The notes under the pieces: model-generated
The model's database searches: none
What the model was told of the DNA's origin: nothing
Seen by the model: the letters and a program-made list of their open reading frames with translations, nothing else
Assembly (NCBI RefSeq): GCF_000221225.1
Contig: NW_006383039.1
Span: forward strand, 435,819-499,818
Direction of reading: 5' to 3'
DNA from: Thermochaetoides thermophila DSM 1495
Taxonomy: Eukaryota; Ascomycota; Sordariomycetes; Sordariales; Chaetomiaceae
DNA length: 64,000 nt
Made by a program: the position numbers and the translations under genes
Shown: in pieces, positions 11,363 to 21,957 of the stretch
Numbering within the stretch: position 1 is the stretch's first letter
Layout of the letters: every line of letters starts with the position of its first letter

Positions 11363-12163
11363 AGGACTTATGGGAGGTGGATACAGGGACATTCTTGGGC
11401 AGCCTGGCGCTCCGTAGGAGTTTGGATGTACATACGACAGCAACGGTGTTAGAAATGGCAAGGTGCTGAGGGGGGCTTTGGGGAGTAATGTTAGTGGGAC
11501 AATAAAGTTTGGTGTTATGGCGTAGATGGCAAAGTTTTATCCACAATGAAATGTATTCAATGGTCACGACCACGCAGGCTATTAAGAGGATCGAACAATA
11601 TGTTCCACGAGACGACATCGCGGCCCAACTTTTAGCACGAAGCTTCATTCAACCTCAGTCTTCATCGTAGTTTCTCCATTTAGCCGTTCTGAGAATCGTC
11701 CTGGGGTTAATGTTAACTTCAGGGTGGCATCAGAAGTAGATTGCAGACCTGCGACGTTCCCTCCCAGCTATTTGCTGTCCAACTTAACCGACTTAGTAGT
11801 AGGCAGCGGGGCTGACTCTAACTTCTGGTACAAGAACAGACGACATTTCTAGCTGGGAGGACTTGAGTTCAGTTTGACCTAGAACTTATGTTCGAGCTGC
11901 CCCCAACCGTGTGCTTACTAGCAGTTAGTGCTGGCAGAGGGGCTAAGGCAGAGCTAGCTGCAATAAACAAGTGCTATAATTGTGAGACCTCGTCCTGTCA
12001 CTGAGTCTGTTCTTGTTCACTTCGTCCGTTCTGCTGCGGTGTCTACGGTAGGTTCGGATGTCTTGGCTACTTCTCTTGTCTGCTCGGTGTGTTACTTAAC
12101 AAGGAGCTCGATCACTTTCTTGGAAACACCTTCAGGCTTCACAATAGCCCAATCCTTCTCAGC
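11363..12163. other. Intergenic
   Basis: Holds the 3' region of the eight-cysteine gene and AT-rich spacer. I see no gene. Confidence 0.5.
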
Positions 12164-13032
12164 CTATGGGGGACCAGAAAGACCGGGTGCTTCTAGGCCA
12201 AGGTAGTTGATGAGAAGCTCGTACAATTCGCCAGTGATATATCGTAGAAACTCTTGATCGGACTTTGGAGACTCTTCCCTGGTCTCCTTCCAATTCGCTT
12301 GATCAAGGTGTGCCACGGGATCCGCGATCGAGTATTTCCTCACAACAACTGTTTCCGGCTTTATGGAAACATCTATAGACGCTTGCGGGTCAGATATTTG
12401 CCGCAATGGAGCCATATCTTCTCGCTGAAAGGAGTTCCACTGGAAGCGAGCAACTCTCAGGGAACCATCGTTCAGAAAGTCCCAAAACTCAAGCATCAAA
12501 AGGCCCAGGGGTAACCTGCCAACTATGATCGTTTGGCTACATGAGCGGTTGCTCAGCGACATTTCGTACGGCAAAGGTAAAGAGAATTGCGGTAAGAAGT
12601 TGAGAAATACCAGGTAATCTCACTAGGTCAGGCTGATATTGGAATTCGCGAACAGACGGTAACCAGAAATGACGGAACTCTGTCACCCCGCCAGGATCTG
12701 TCACATGTCCACACGTAATCTGGATGAATCGCAAGAATGGCTGCGGGTAGGCTTTACCCAATATTGTCAAGAGCTGGATAGCTGTTTCGGGGTAATTTTC
12801 AAGTCTCCCATAATGCTCTCTCCTTTGTCCTCAAGATTGAGAAACGTCGCACAAAGCTCTGCAACGAGCTGTTTGTAATCAGCGTCGATTTGGCGCAGAC
12901 TTTCCAGATTCTCGAGACTGGATGTGCTGGAACCGACATGGTAAGGTCGAGGTTTGGACAGGCCATGTGGAACAAATCGACGCCAGCTTGTTCAACCTTT
13001 GCACATTTTGACATCGTCTTTCTGTAATTCAT
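12164..13032 (-). pseudogene. Unrecognised protein gene, broken reading frame
   Basis: Three overlapping minus-strand frames read as one protein if small frame changes are allowed. The parts are a start near 13032 (KCAKVEQAGVDLF), a helical middle (SLRQIDADYKQLVAELCATF), ETAIQLLTILGKAYPQPFLR, and a C-terminal part with RYITGELYELLINYLGLEAP ending at 12164. The frame changes fall near a GGG run (about 12811) and a CC run (about 12940); the join near 12600 could instead be an intron starting GTGAGATTACC. Composition is that of a real protein, but I recognise no domain. It lies between two secreted-protein genes. Confidence 0.35.
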
Positions 13033-13153
13033 GACCTATTGTGGGAAGACTATTCCAGAAACCTTGACCGAACACTTTAGAACCTTCTCAAGGGGCATTT
13101 ACTACCCTCATTATCTAGCACATTGACCCAACCCCTCTTCAGGACATCTGTGA

Positions 13154-13520
13154 TTAATCTTCGCAAAACCTGTTCCTCCGCACCCAGTCACACATCACTT
13201 GTCCCACACAAGAGCAGCATTTGCATGCCTGGCGTCAAGTTGTCAGCCATCATTCGTCGATGGGTTGTGGCTGCTGGTTACAATCGGCTTGGTCGTGAGA
13301 GCATTACCTTTCGACGACGATCAGCATCATCCACGCCATCAATGCAAGAAAGAGTGCGAGAGTTCCATCGGAACTGGTTGTAGCAGGCGTTGGGGTTGAT
13401 CACATCGGCACAGTCGTCAGTGCGGATTAGTTCCCGTGTGCATTCAGGAAACTCTTGGGCTTGGACGAGGAATAGCGTGAGAAAGAGGGCGACGAGGCCC
13501 AATGAAAATGAACGAGTCAT
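13154..13520 (-). CDS. Small secreted protein with ten cysteines
   Basis: 95 residues. The signal peptide is SLGLVALFLTLFLVQAQ. The mature part has ECTRELIRTDDC, PNACYNQFRW and RTLSCIDG in exon 1. Intron 13229-13307 (GTAATG..GCCAG) joins DADRRRK to ACKCCSCVGQVMCDW in exon 2, which supplies six more cysteines and ends CED. Without splicing the frame would end in a cysteine-free tail, so the splice is well supported by the cysteine pattern. The second-exon motif C-x-CC-x-C-x(4)-C matches a small secreted family I recall from other ascomycetes, of unknown function. The basic RRRK just before it could be a processing site. Confidence 0.8.
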
Positions 13521-14295
13521 TGTGCAGGCGGCCTTGAACAGTTTCCATGTAGGTGCTTTGCTGACTCAGACCTACATCTAGCTCCCCTGGGTTTCATTCA
13601 CACTTATACACAACAACAGATGAAGGCTCTAAACTGCCGAGCGTGTGGCTATATCCTGTGTCTACAGCCCTATATCGTCGGTTTTAATCCACTAAGACCC
13701 TTGATTCCCTGCTACTCCGTTGGAGCCAAGCCAGAATCAAGCGGGGACAACTGCATCAATCGGATGTATCCCATAAATTGCTGCTATATAATAAAGTTTG
13801 ACGCGGCTCTCTTCGGCAGCTCTCCACATCGGCAAACGGAACGACGGTGCCGTTTTTGTCTGGGGTTGGGTCAACAGCTCGATCCTTTATCAAAGCCAGA
13901 ACCGGGAACAATACTATCGAGCACTCTTTTTGCTCAAAGATCTTAAGACACGGCTGGGCGTTTAAACACGGCCACGCGTCCTCTGCCGGCTCAGCCGAGG
14001 AAACAAGCCTATTGGCCATGTTCTGCTCCTAAGAGAGACAATGGATATTAGGCTTCGGTTTGCGGAAAGGCCTTCATATTTGTTCAGATCACCTGGGACA
14101 TCCGACATCTCGATAGTGTATTGGTGGCCCTGTCGGCACTTGAACTAGCCGTCTCCTGGGATGAGCACGCCGGCACACTACCAAGTTCTACAAGACGAAC
14201 TTGAGCTCGACAGGATCAAACGTTCTGTTTTCCGGTTTTGCCTCAACACCGATCTTTGCTTGATCTTTGACAGATACGTCCAATTCTTGGGAATC
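13521..14295. other. Intergenic, divergent promoters
   Basis: Lies between the ten-cysteine gene (-) and the DUF1996 gene (+), and presumably holds both promoters. I see no further gene. Confidence 0.55.
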
Positions 14296-15517
14296 ATGAC
14301 CTCGAATACGAAGTGGAGCAACTTGGGCATTGTCTTGGGTCTCTTGGCTCCGGTTCAAGCCCTGCTGCGTTTCGGATGCTCACAGCTGACAGTTCAGCGT
14401 CTCGACCCTCTCGTCACTCCGGGGCAAAACCCTTCACCTCATCTCCATCAAATTATCGGCGGCGTATGATATATCCTATCATCATATGCAGTGATAACGG
14501 ACCGGAGTTAACCCGTATCCAGAACTCGTTTAATGCATCGATGCCATATCCCCAGCATGATCCTGCTGAGAAGTCGACCTGCACGAGTTGCCAGTTCGCT
14601 GAGGATTTGTCCAACTACTGGACTGCTGTGCTCTTCTTCCGAGCTCGCAACGGCACCTTCAAGCGCGTGCCACAACTGGCCCAATTCGACATGCAAGGCC
14701 AAAATGGCGGGATGGTGAGTCCACTGTCAGGTTCCTGCTGAGCAACCGTATGCTCAACGAGCCTCATAGGTCGTGTACTACATGTCCGACGCCCTCTTCG
14801 ACACGAACCAGCGTTCAAAGGTGACTGCCTTCCGCCCAGGATTTCGCATGATCGTGGGCGACGCTACTTTCAGTACGCGTGAGCAGGCCCGCGAGTTCCG
14901 GCAGATCACCTATACCTGTATGGAGAGCCAAATGTCCCGCGCCCCGGAGACCGTTGGATTCCCCAAGACCCCATGCAAGCTGGGCATCATGGCAAACCAT
15001 CGCTTCCCAACCTGTTGGGACGGCGTTAACCTCGACACTCCTAACCATCGCGACCATGTTGCGTACCCGGAGTCTGGAACGTTTGAGTCTGGAGGCCCGT
15101 GTCCTGCGTCCCACCCTGTTCGGATCCCCCAAATCCTGCTGGAGACAATCTGGGATACAAGCCAATTCAATAACAAGGATGACTGGCCTGAGGATGGCAG
15201 CCAGCCGTTCGTTTGGTCGAATGGTGACAGCACCGGGTACTCGTCGCACGCGGACTATGTGTTCGGTTGGAAGGGAGACAGCCTGCAGCGCGCAATGGAT
15301 GCTCACACGTATGTGGTGGCCCCAATGCTCAAGTCGCAGAGCATTGCCGAGCAGAATAGGTGCACCGTGCCCGATATGGTTGGGGAGAGCTTCGATGGGT
15401 GTAAGTTGCTGTTCGAGTTCCTCGCAAACATTTCCAAAACCAGATTGACAGAGGCCTGACACTGACGATGATGAAACAGGGCTGAAGGAGCTTCCTGGTG
15501 GAAACCCAATCTTTTGA
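14296..15517 (+). CDS. Secreted DUF1996 protein
   Basis: 342 residues after removal of three introns: 14464-14522 (GTATGA..CCAG), 14715-14769 (GTGAGT..ATAG) and 15401-15479 (GTAAGT..ACAG). The start at 14296 gives a signal peptide ending LLAPVQA. The mature protein has family landmarks: LDPLVTPG, HLHQIIGG joined to NSFNASM, CTSCQF, YWTAVLFFRARNGTF, then CWDGVNLD, SHPVRIPQ and a C-terminal DGWLKELPGGNP produced by the last splice. DUF1996 proteins are common extracellular or wall-associated fungal proteins without a proven activity. An upstream in-frame ATG at 14161 exists, but only the 14296 start places the signal peptide at the N-terminus. It sits next to two other secreted-protein genes. 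Confidence 0.92.
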
Positions 15518-18500
15518 ATTACATCTTTTTTTTTGGATGATTCTTTAGGTTGGAACACTAGTCAAGAGCACAGGCCGAGGACAAGCGTTGATTTTAAGGG
15601 ATGACTTAGGAGGAAGCAGTAATGGTGGGAGAAGAACCGGGTACATCATCACAAGGTTTACTATTAACCAGAATCTTTATCAACGTGACTCTGGGGAAGG
15701 GAGAGTTTTAGGCGGTGAGGCGGCTACCTTATGTAAGAAGGCGGCAACAGACGTGATGCCATCGACGAGAAGCTAGCTGAAGCTTGAAAGGACGAAGGTG
15801 AAAGGCTTAGACCATCCATTGACCTGTTTAGCGTGTCATCCTGCCCTGGGGATGGGTGCGGCATTGTTCTTGGCCATTTCACATGCATCATTCCAACCAG
15901 TGGCACAAGAATCAGGGTTTATAAGGTGCTCATTCTGTGCTTGCTTTCACTAGATGCCCGCTACAGCCCAAACCGGGATGCACGGTGAAAGCGGTAGCAA
16001 CCTAGGCACCGCAAGACCGAAGAGCCCCATGCACTGGTCATGCATATGTGGAAGTTGCCCCGGTTTTTGTAGCCACTGATTCTTCGTCACATTTGCCCCA
16101 GGTGTATAGTTGGAGGATGAAGTGAGCCCTTTTACAGTTTTATTTTTTTCTTGTTACAGTCACGCCTTTTCAGAATGGGGATAATAGTGCCTATAAATAT
16201 GTTTCCAACAAGAAAAGTAAAATATTTATCACCTCTCTCCGCCTTCCCATGAGGTCTTCAGTGTCGGCCTTGGTGATTGAATTGGGCGGGGTGACGCCCC
16301 ATTACAGCAGATGTCGACCAACACCGCTGCAGATGTTAGACGACTAGAGCCCGGAAGTTGACTTGGAAGGTTTAGAAGTCGGCCTTGGCAGTATTTTCCA
16401 ATCCGGAGAGACTACCGCTACTGTTCAACAAGATCATCTCTCGCAAAGAACAGTCATCAAAGTCCAAACGATGGGTACGTGGCTGCTCTCATCTGTTTTC
16501 AGGCCATGGGAGCCGGCTGGGCACCAGGCTCAAAGATGTCTCTTGTGGCCACAAAGACAAACAGAACAAATTGAACCAAGAAATCTGGAAAATTTCCTCC
16601 ATAAACCCTACTGCAACGGCATGATTGAAGGCAGCTTTCAGAAAGGAGATGCATGGCTGGAAATCACAACACGGAGCATCCTCCGATAGAAAACCACGCA
16701 GGAATTCTCCGGCTCCGTATACACTGCAGGCATATAGGAGAAGGTGCGCCCCCGTTCGAATCCTGTTGTGGGTGCAAAACTCTTACTTCCTTTCTCTGAC
16801 CAAGAAAGGCGAGGAGTTCTCATAACTAATGAATCCCCGGGGAAAGCAGGTGGTTGTGATGGGGACGAGGTGAGCCTTTTGCAATCACGCAGCCTGATGT
16901 TCCTGCTCGAACGTTCAAGAATCCTCTTATCCAGGAAAGTCTTCCTCCTCGTTGCTCACCGGAAGGCATGCGGGTATAAATCAAACTGCGGTTCACGTAG
17001 ACGTACAGTACTCCCTTCCCTGCCCATGCTGCGCCGCTCTCCGGACCGCCAAATACACCCATACTGTTGACGTCAAGGCAGTGACATGTGTGACAGAAAC
17101 AAGTACAGTCTCGATCAAGCGTGTTTTTTTAAGTAACCTGCAGGCTGCGGGACGCACAGCTTACTGGCTTTACTTGAAGCTGGGAACCCAAACTGGGGCC
17201 CCGCATACTCACGCAGACCCCGGGATGCCCGAAGTGAGTGACACAGCTTCAACATGTTGCTAAAGGCATGACTTAATGGGCAGGATTCTTATTTAAGCAG
17301 CGGTCAGTGCCAGCAGCAGGGTCCTCAGTTTGGCTAGCAGTCCGCGTGCTGGTGATCAGGGAAGCGCCGTCGTTGTTGAAATAAGTGGATTTCAGCATTC
17401 GTTTCCTGATTCTTTTGCTCGACAGGCAAATTCTCCTGCTGTCGCGTCACACTCTTGTACTGGGAGCAGGTGCGCACAACTGCCTGCATCAAAACCTCCA
17501 AGGTTGAGGTCGGCGTCGAGCGGTTGGTCAGGTTGTTGGGTGTTTCGTAGTTAATCTCGCCAGTCCGCTTTCTGCAGCTGTGGCTGCGATGCTGAGACCA
17601 AGATCGCATGATGCAGATCTATCCCTTGTCACTACCTGGCGGGTACCAACTTCAGCAGTCTGGCTGTTCAATGAGTTAAAACTTGTTGACCTTTGGGAAG
17701 TCGGCCCTGCTTGCGCTTTCATTGGTTGGCGAGATCTTGGGCGAGCAAGTACTTAGGGTATTTAATGCCATTGCAAGTCGCGACACACATGTGAATTGGT
17801 CAAGCCACCTGGGGTGCTGGACTCTTGAGTGATTGATGAGCGTGCGTTTTTAACGATGAGATTGCTGACCTGGAAACAAAGCCTGTCCGTGCGGAAAGCG
17901 GGTGTACGCCTCGCCTCTTGCCGTACCGCCCCATTCCCCACACCGGTGACGACCTTATGGGAGCTTGGGGTTCATTAGAGGTGTGGCTTTGTGGCTTTTT
18001 GGGCTGCCTGCAGGCGCGCGACCTCCGGCGGCCTGGTCCCGAGTCCTCGGGTCCGTGGGGCGTGGTTGTATCGTGCCTGGCTAGCAGGGGTTTTTCCCTA
18101 AGCGAGCTTGGTAGGGGAACATGCTGGCAGCCACCTAGGGGGCACTCGACATCTGCGGCATACAGTACGGGTTTCCTATATTGAGATTCAGGAGCTGACA
18201 TGCGCAAGAAGAGGAAGATTCAATGAGAAGCCAACTCTTTAAAGTCTTTCTCTAGGTCACCAGTTCGTCGCATCGACCGGCAGGCCGCCATCGAGCAGGC
18301 TGAAGGAGCGACGCGATGCCAATCCACCGCTGTACCTCTACTGTGTAGCAAGGTGAAAATATCGTCTCTGAACCATTGAACGCCCAATGGGTCCGGTCAG
18401 CTGGCCCAGCAAATCGTAAGTCGAGGCCCTAACTAAAGTTGTCGAAAGCGAGGCTAGACTCGCTGCAACTCCGTACTGGGGATGGCGTCTGATATTATCG

Positions 18501-18804
18501 TCAGGGGCCCCTCTCTGAGCTTCCCCGGCCCAATGATCGGTGAAATCTCACTGGGTTGTGGAGCATAAAATTCCCCCATGAATTGCCGTCGAGGTACCAA
18601 CTCCACCTGATCTCTAGGCGCAGCCGCACTCGAATATCCGTGTCGGAAGTCCCAGAGGATTGTCTTTCGCATCTGAGTTCTCTTTCCTGTCACCACCTCC
18701 GTGTTGCCATCGCCGTCGTCATTGTTGTCGCCTCGGATAGAGCAGATGTTCGCCAATTCGTCGCCCGAACGGCAGCGGTTTGTACCACGTCGCCAACGTC
18801 GGCC
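15518..18804. other. Long gene-poor interval
   Basis: About 3.3 kb without a supportable gene. It contains scattered short frames on both strands, none with a recognisable domain. A B-box-like GTTCGAATCC occurs at about 16756-16765 without a matching A box or acceptor stem. The last ~250 bases are the leader of the rhodopsin-domain gene. Confidence 0.55.
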
Positions 18805-20323
18805 ATGGTGAAGGAGCAGGACAATTCGCTACCTAATGGCCCAGAGACGTTGGCTCCAAGGGTCTTCTGGGCCTGCGTCTTGTCATCGGCGTTTGCCATA
18901 TTGTTCGTTGTGCTCCGCTTTTTCACAGCCCACAGGATCCTCCAAAAATTTTATCTCGATGACTGTCAGTTTCATCCTTGACTTTTCATCTGTTGACTTG
19001 CGAATGACGAAATACTAACACTTGTCTCCAGGGCTTATCCTAATAGCAGTGGTACGCTCGCTTCGTCCTTGACCATCAGGTTGTGAATACCTCCTCACCG
19101 CTTGCTTCCTCGACAGATTCTTGCCACTGCATACTCTGGTGGTGTCATTGCGAGTATGTTACTTTATATTTATATCGCTTGGAAACCGGCACAGTTTCAT
19201 AAATCACGACCAAGAGACAGAATCACTGACTACCGTGATCTTTCATTGTAGTGCTTCATTTCGGCTTGGGCCACCATAATCAATACCTTCTTGACCACAA
19301 TGCCGACTTCAGAACATATCTGCTGGTATGACTCAGTTATCCAAATACACAAGTGCCGGGAGGATTGTTAACATCATCGACAAGCTGGCCGCCTTTCCGG
19401 TCAACATTACGAACCATCTATCGACTCTCTTCACCAAACTTTCCATATTGTGTTTTTACCTCCGCTTTGCGATTAGCCGAAAATTCAGGATTGCCGTCCA
19501 CGTGCTCATGATCATCATTATCCTCGCTTACACCCTTGGCGCATCAGGCGGCTTGTTTTTCTGTCGGCCGATGAGTTTCTTCTGGGAATACATGCCTTAT
19601 GTGGGGACGCCCGGTTATAATGGACCCAAGGGTACATGCATCGACGCTGATGTATGGTACGCTTGCTGATGTTTCTAAATTGCATTACGGATGGCATTCT
19701 GCTGCTCATGCCGATATGGATCATTCGGCCTCTACGGATACCAAGAGCCCAAAAAATTGTCCTTGCGGCCATTCTTGGGACAGGTGGATTGTAAGTCCTC
19801 CTTGCATCGTGTTCTGCGCATCACGCAATTAAGAAATTTTCCAGGGTCTTTGCCATGAGCATCATCAGAGTTGTTATTGTCGCCCTCGGTTGGGGTGCTG
19901 CCGACTCCTCGTGGGTCCTTGCTCGAAACTACCTCTGGAGGTATGGCTCACTTTCATCGAGAAGCGGATTGTATGCTGGTGGGTTATTAACGCTGAAATG
20001 ACAGTGTGGCCGAAATCAACACCGCCATATGCTGTGCTTGTGCACCTTGCTTGCGAGCCCTGGCTGGCCGATATTTTCCATCCTTGAATTCCCTGGGACA
20101 CCGAGGTTCTCTCGTTTTGACCACCATCCCAGTCACGCATACAGGAGAACCCCTCCCAGATGCCGAGTCTGGCAGCTGTAATCTCAGCATTACTACAACA
20201 ATTGAGAACTCGAATACGGTATCAAAAGCGACGCTTAATCCTGACCATTTGCAACTCAACGAAGGAGCTCAATCAAGTCAGCCTCATCAGCCTCGAAGTC
20301 CAACAATAAGCGGGCCCAGTTAG
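18805..20323 (+). CDS. Rhodopsin-domain (PTH11/SAT4-type) integral membrane protein; one frame break
   Basis: Seven-helix fungal membrane protein of the family once called PTH11-like; proposed roles are sensing or signalling, ligand unknown. Introns: 18965-19031, 19052-19116, 19154-19251, 19326-19384, 19791-19844 and 19941-20004, all GT..AG with good branch sites. Spliced landmarks are YLDDWLILIAV, GGVIAMLHFGLGHH, FPVNITNHLSTLFTKLSIL, GPKGTCIDADVWY, LRIPRAQKIVLAAILGTGGL and YLWSVAEINTAICCACAP. The cytosolic tail is Ser/Thr/Pro-rich and ends at 20323. Between CIDADVWY and the next helix (LLMFLNCITDGILLLMPIW) the frame shifts by one base at about 19661-19663. No intron fits there because the helix itself would be lost. 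It is either a sequencing indel or a recent lesion. Confidence 0.82.
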
Positions 20324-20448
20324 GAGGATATTATTCTCTCTCTCTCACTTTTTTTTACTAGAACTTTACGCTCTAATGTTTGTTTATGATCTATGATACC
20401 CACGCTATGTCTCGGTCCATCAGCGACGTCTGCATTCTTTTTTTTTTT

Positions 20449-21438
20449 TTAGTACTCGTCATAAAACACAAGGCATCTAACTTCGATGCTCTCCCTCGGT
20501 TTCGTCCCCTCGGGCGCCATCTCGTCCAAAAATGCCGTATGTGGAGTTAGCCCTGCGATTCCCTTCTTTCCACCTGGTTGGTCCTCTCCCCAACTATCAA
20601 AACACTTGATGAACATCACCTCCTCCGGCGTCATCTCATCCAAATAGTAAAACTTGTGCTCCTCATTTGGCTGCACGGCATACGTCTCCCCCTTGACTTC
20701 GTACCCCTCCGTGCTCTGCAGCTTCTCCAGATCCGGCAGCACCTCCTTCCCGCGATCGTCGTCATCATCTCCGTCTTTCGGCCGGACAGGATAAAGCAAG
20801 TTCACGGCAACCAAATCCTTCTCCCGATTCACTGTCCGAAAATCGACAACCGTCAGCGGCGCGTCTCGCACCGGTTGCTCGCCGATCGACCGCCACACAT
20901 TGATCGGCTGCCACCGCCGCTTCAGCAATCCCTCAACCTCTTCCTCACTCAAACCCAGCGCTTTCCCCGCGTGCCGCCGCACCCTCGCCTCTGCCGACCG
21001 CGGCGTTTGGTCCACGTGCAATCTATACACCGGCTGTCGCGGAGCATTCGGGTCCTTCCTCCGAATCGTATGATCGAAAATCACCACGTGCCTGATCTTG
21101 TTCCCATCCCGCAACTTCCGGCGCAGAAGCTCCTCAACCTCGGGGTAATACCCCTCGCGGATCTGGCGATCGAGTTCTTGCGTGAACCCCGCGCTGCCGT
21201 ATTTGGCGTAGTACGGAGAGGGGGAGGTGTACACCGCGAAGCCAGCGATGTCGATGTCAGTGCCGAAGGCGCCGCGTTGGGAGGAGGTGTGCAGGGTTAG
21301 ACAGTCGCGGATGGAGGTTATGCTGCGCCGGCGGGAGACGATGCCGTAGGAGGTTGCGGGGGCGTCGACTTTGGCCCAGGGTTTCGTACCGGCGGGCACG
21401 GTGGTGGGGTCGAGGTAATTGATTGAAGCGGTTGTCAT
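20449..21438 (-). CDS. AsaB/CTB9-like oxidoreductase (hydroxylase/desaturase family)
   Basis: 329 residues, intronless. The start is the ATG at 21436-21438; the frame extends seven codons further only through a TTG. The signature of this fungal family is visible: HVDQTPRSAEARVRRH (141-156), INVWRSIGEQPVRDAPLTVVDF (179-200), YAVQPNEEHKFYYLDEMTPEEVMFIKCFDS (253-282) and a final SIEVRCLVFYDEY. Characterised relatives act in secondary metabolism as hydroxylases or desaturases (AsaB of aspergillic acid, CTB9 of cercosporin). Candidate metal ligands by analogy with non-haem iron enzymes are His141, Asp143 and His261. No synthase gene is near, so the substrate is unknown. The stop codon lies directly in a run of 13 T on the plus strand. 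Confidence 0.85.
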   Translation of the reverse strand: MTTASINYLDPTTVPAGTKPWAKVDAPATSYGIVSRRRSITSIRDCLTLHTSSQRGAFGTDIDIAGFAVYTSPSPYYAKYGSAGFTQELDRQIREGYYPEVEELLRRKLRDGNKIRHVVIFDHTIRRKDPNAPRQPVYRLHVDQTPRSAEARVRRHAGKALGLSEEEVEGLLKRRWQPINVWRSIGEQPVRDAPLTVVDFRTVNREKDLVAVNLLYPVRPKDGDDDDDRGKEVLPDLEKLQSTEGYEVKGETYAVQPNEEHKFYYLDEMTPEEVMFIKCFDSWGEDQPGGKKGIAGLTPHTAFLDEMAPEGTKPRESIEVRCLVFYDEY

Positions 21439-21957
21439 TGTTTTGGGGAGTTGACGCAAGCCTGTTAGATGTGGTTTTTAACAAGGATATCTTGGATAAC
21501 CTCAGTCGGGATCTTTATGAACTGGGGGATATCTATATATATAAGTGTGAGATTTCGAATGAGGGGTTGAAGCTCGGTAGCTCGGTTCAAGTGCGATGTC
21601 GCCATCTCAGTGGCCCCCTAGATTAGTAATCCGGCATAATTGGTGGAGGTAGACTGAGGAGATGCGGCCAAACAGGCTTGGTAAGACGGGTATCATGGAA
21701 GCTTCAAGATGAATGATACCTATACGTCTGCATTGTAATATTTGTTGTCGAATTATGCTTATTTAATGCTCCTAGATACCCAAACAATCATTGACTTTTG
21801 AGCCAAAATCTGTTGTCCTCCACACTCCAGTGTTGTGACATCGATGAAAACGCAGGCAACCCAAAAAAAGTAGTATGCCAACCCCCCCTTCGCCAAAACT
21901 CCGAATAACAATAAAGTGCTTGTACTCCCTATGTACACCCTACTATGCTGATACCAA
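21439..21957. other. Intergenic
   Basis: Promoter of the AsaB-like gene plus the 3' region of the TmpA-like gene; AT-rich, no further gene seen. A small dinucleotide TA stretch (TATCTATATATATA) lies near 21530. Confidence 0.55.

Noticed and set aside
16743..16780. B-box-like GTTCGAATCC suggesting a tRNA
   Set aside because: No A box at tRNA spacing and the T-stem and acceptor do not pair.
17334..17722. Two overlapping minus-strand frames that might be one small gene
   Set aside because: No signal peptide, domain or convincing splice sites.
20578..21300. 240-codon plus-strand frame opposite the AsaB-like gene
   Set aside because: Antisense shadow with Leu/Pro/Arg-rich text and no motif.
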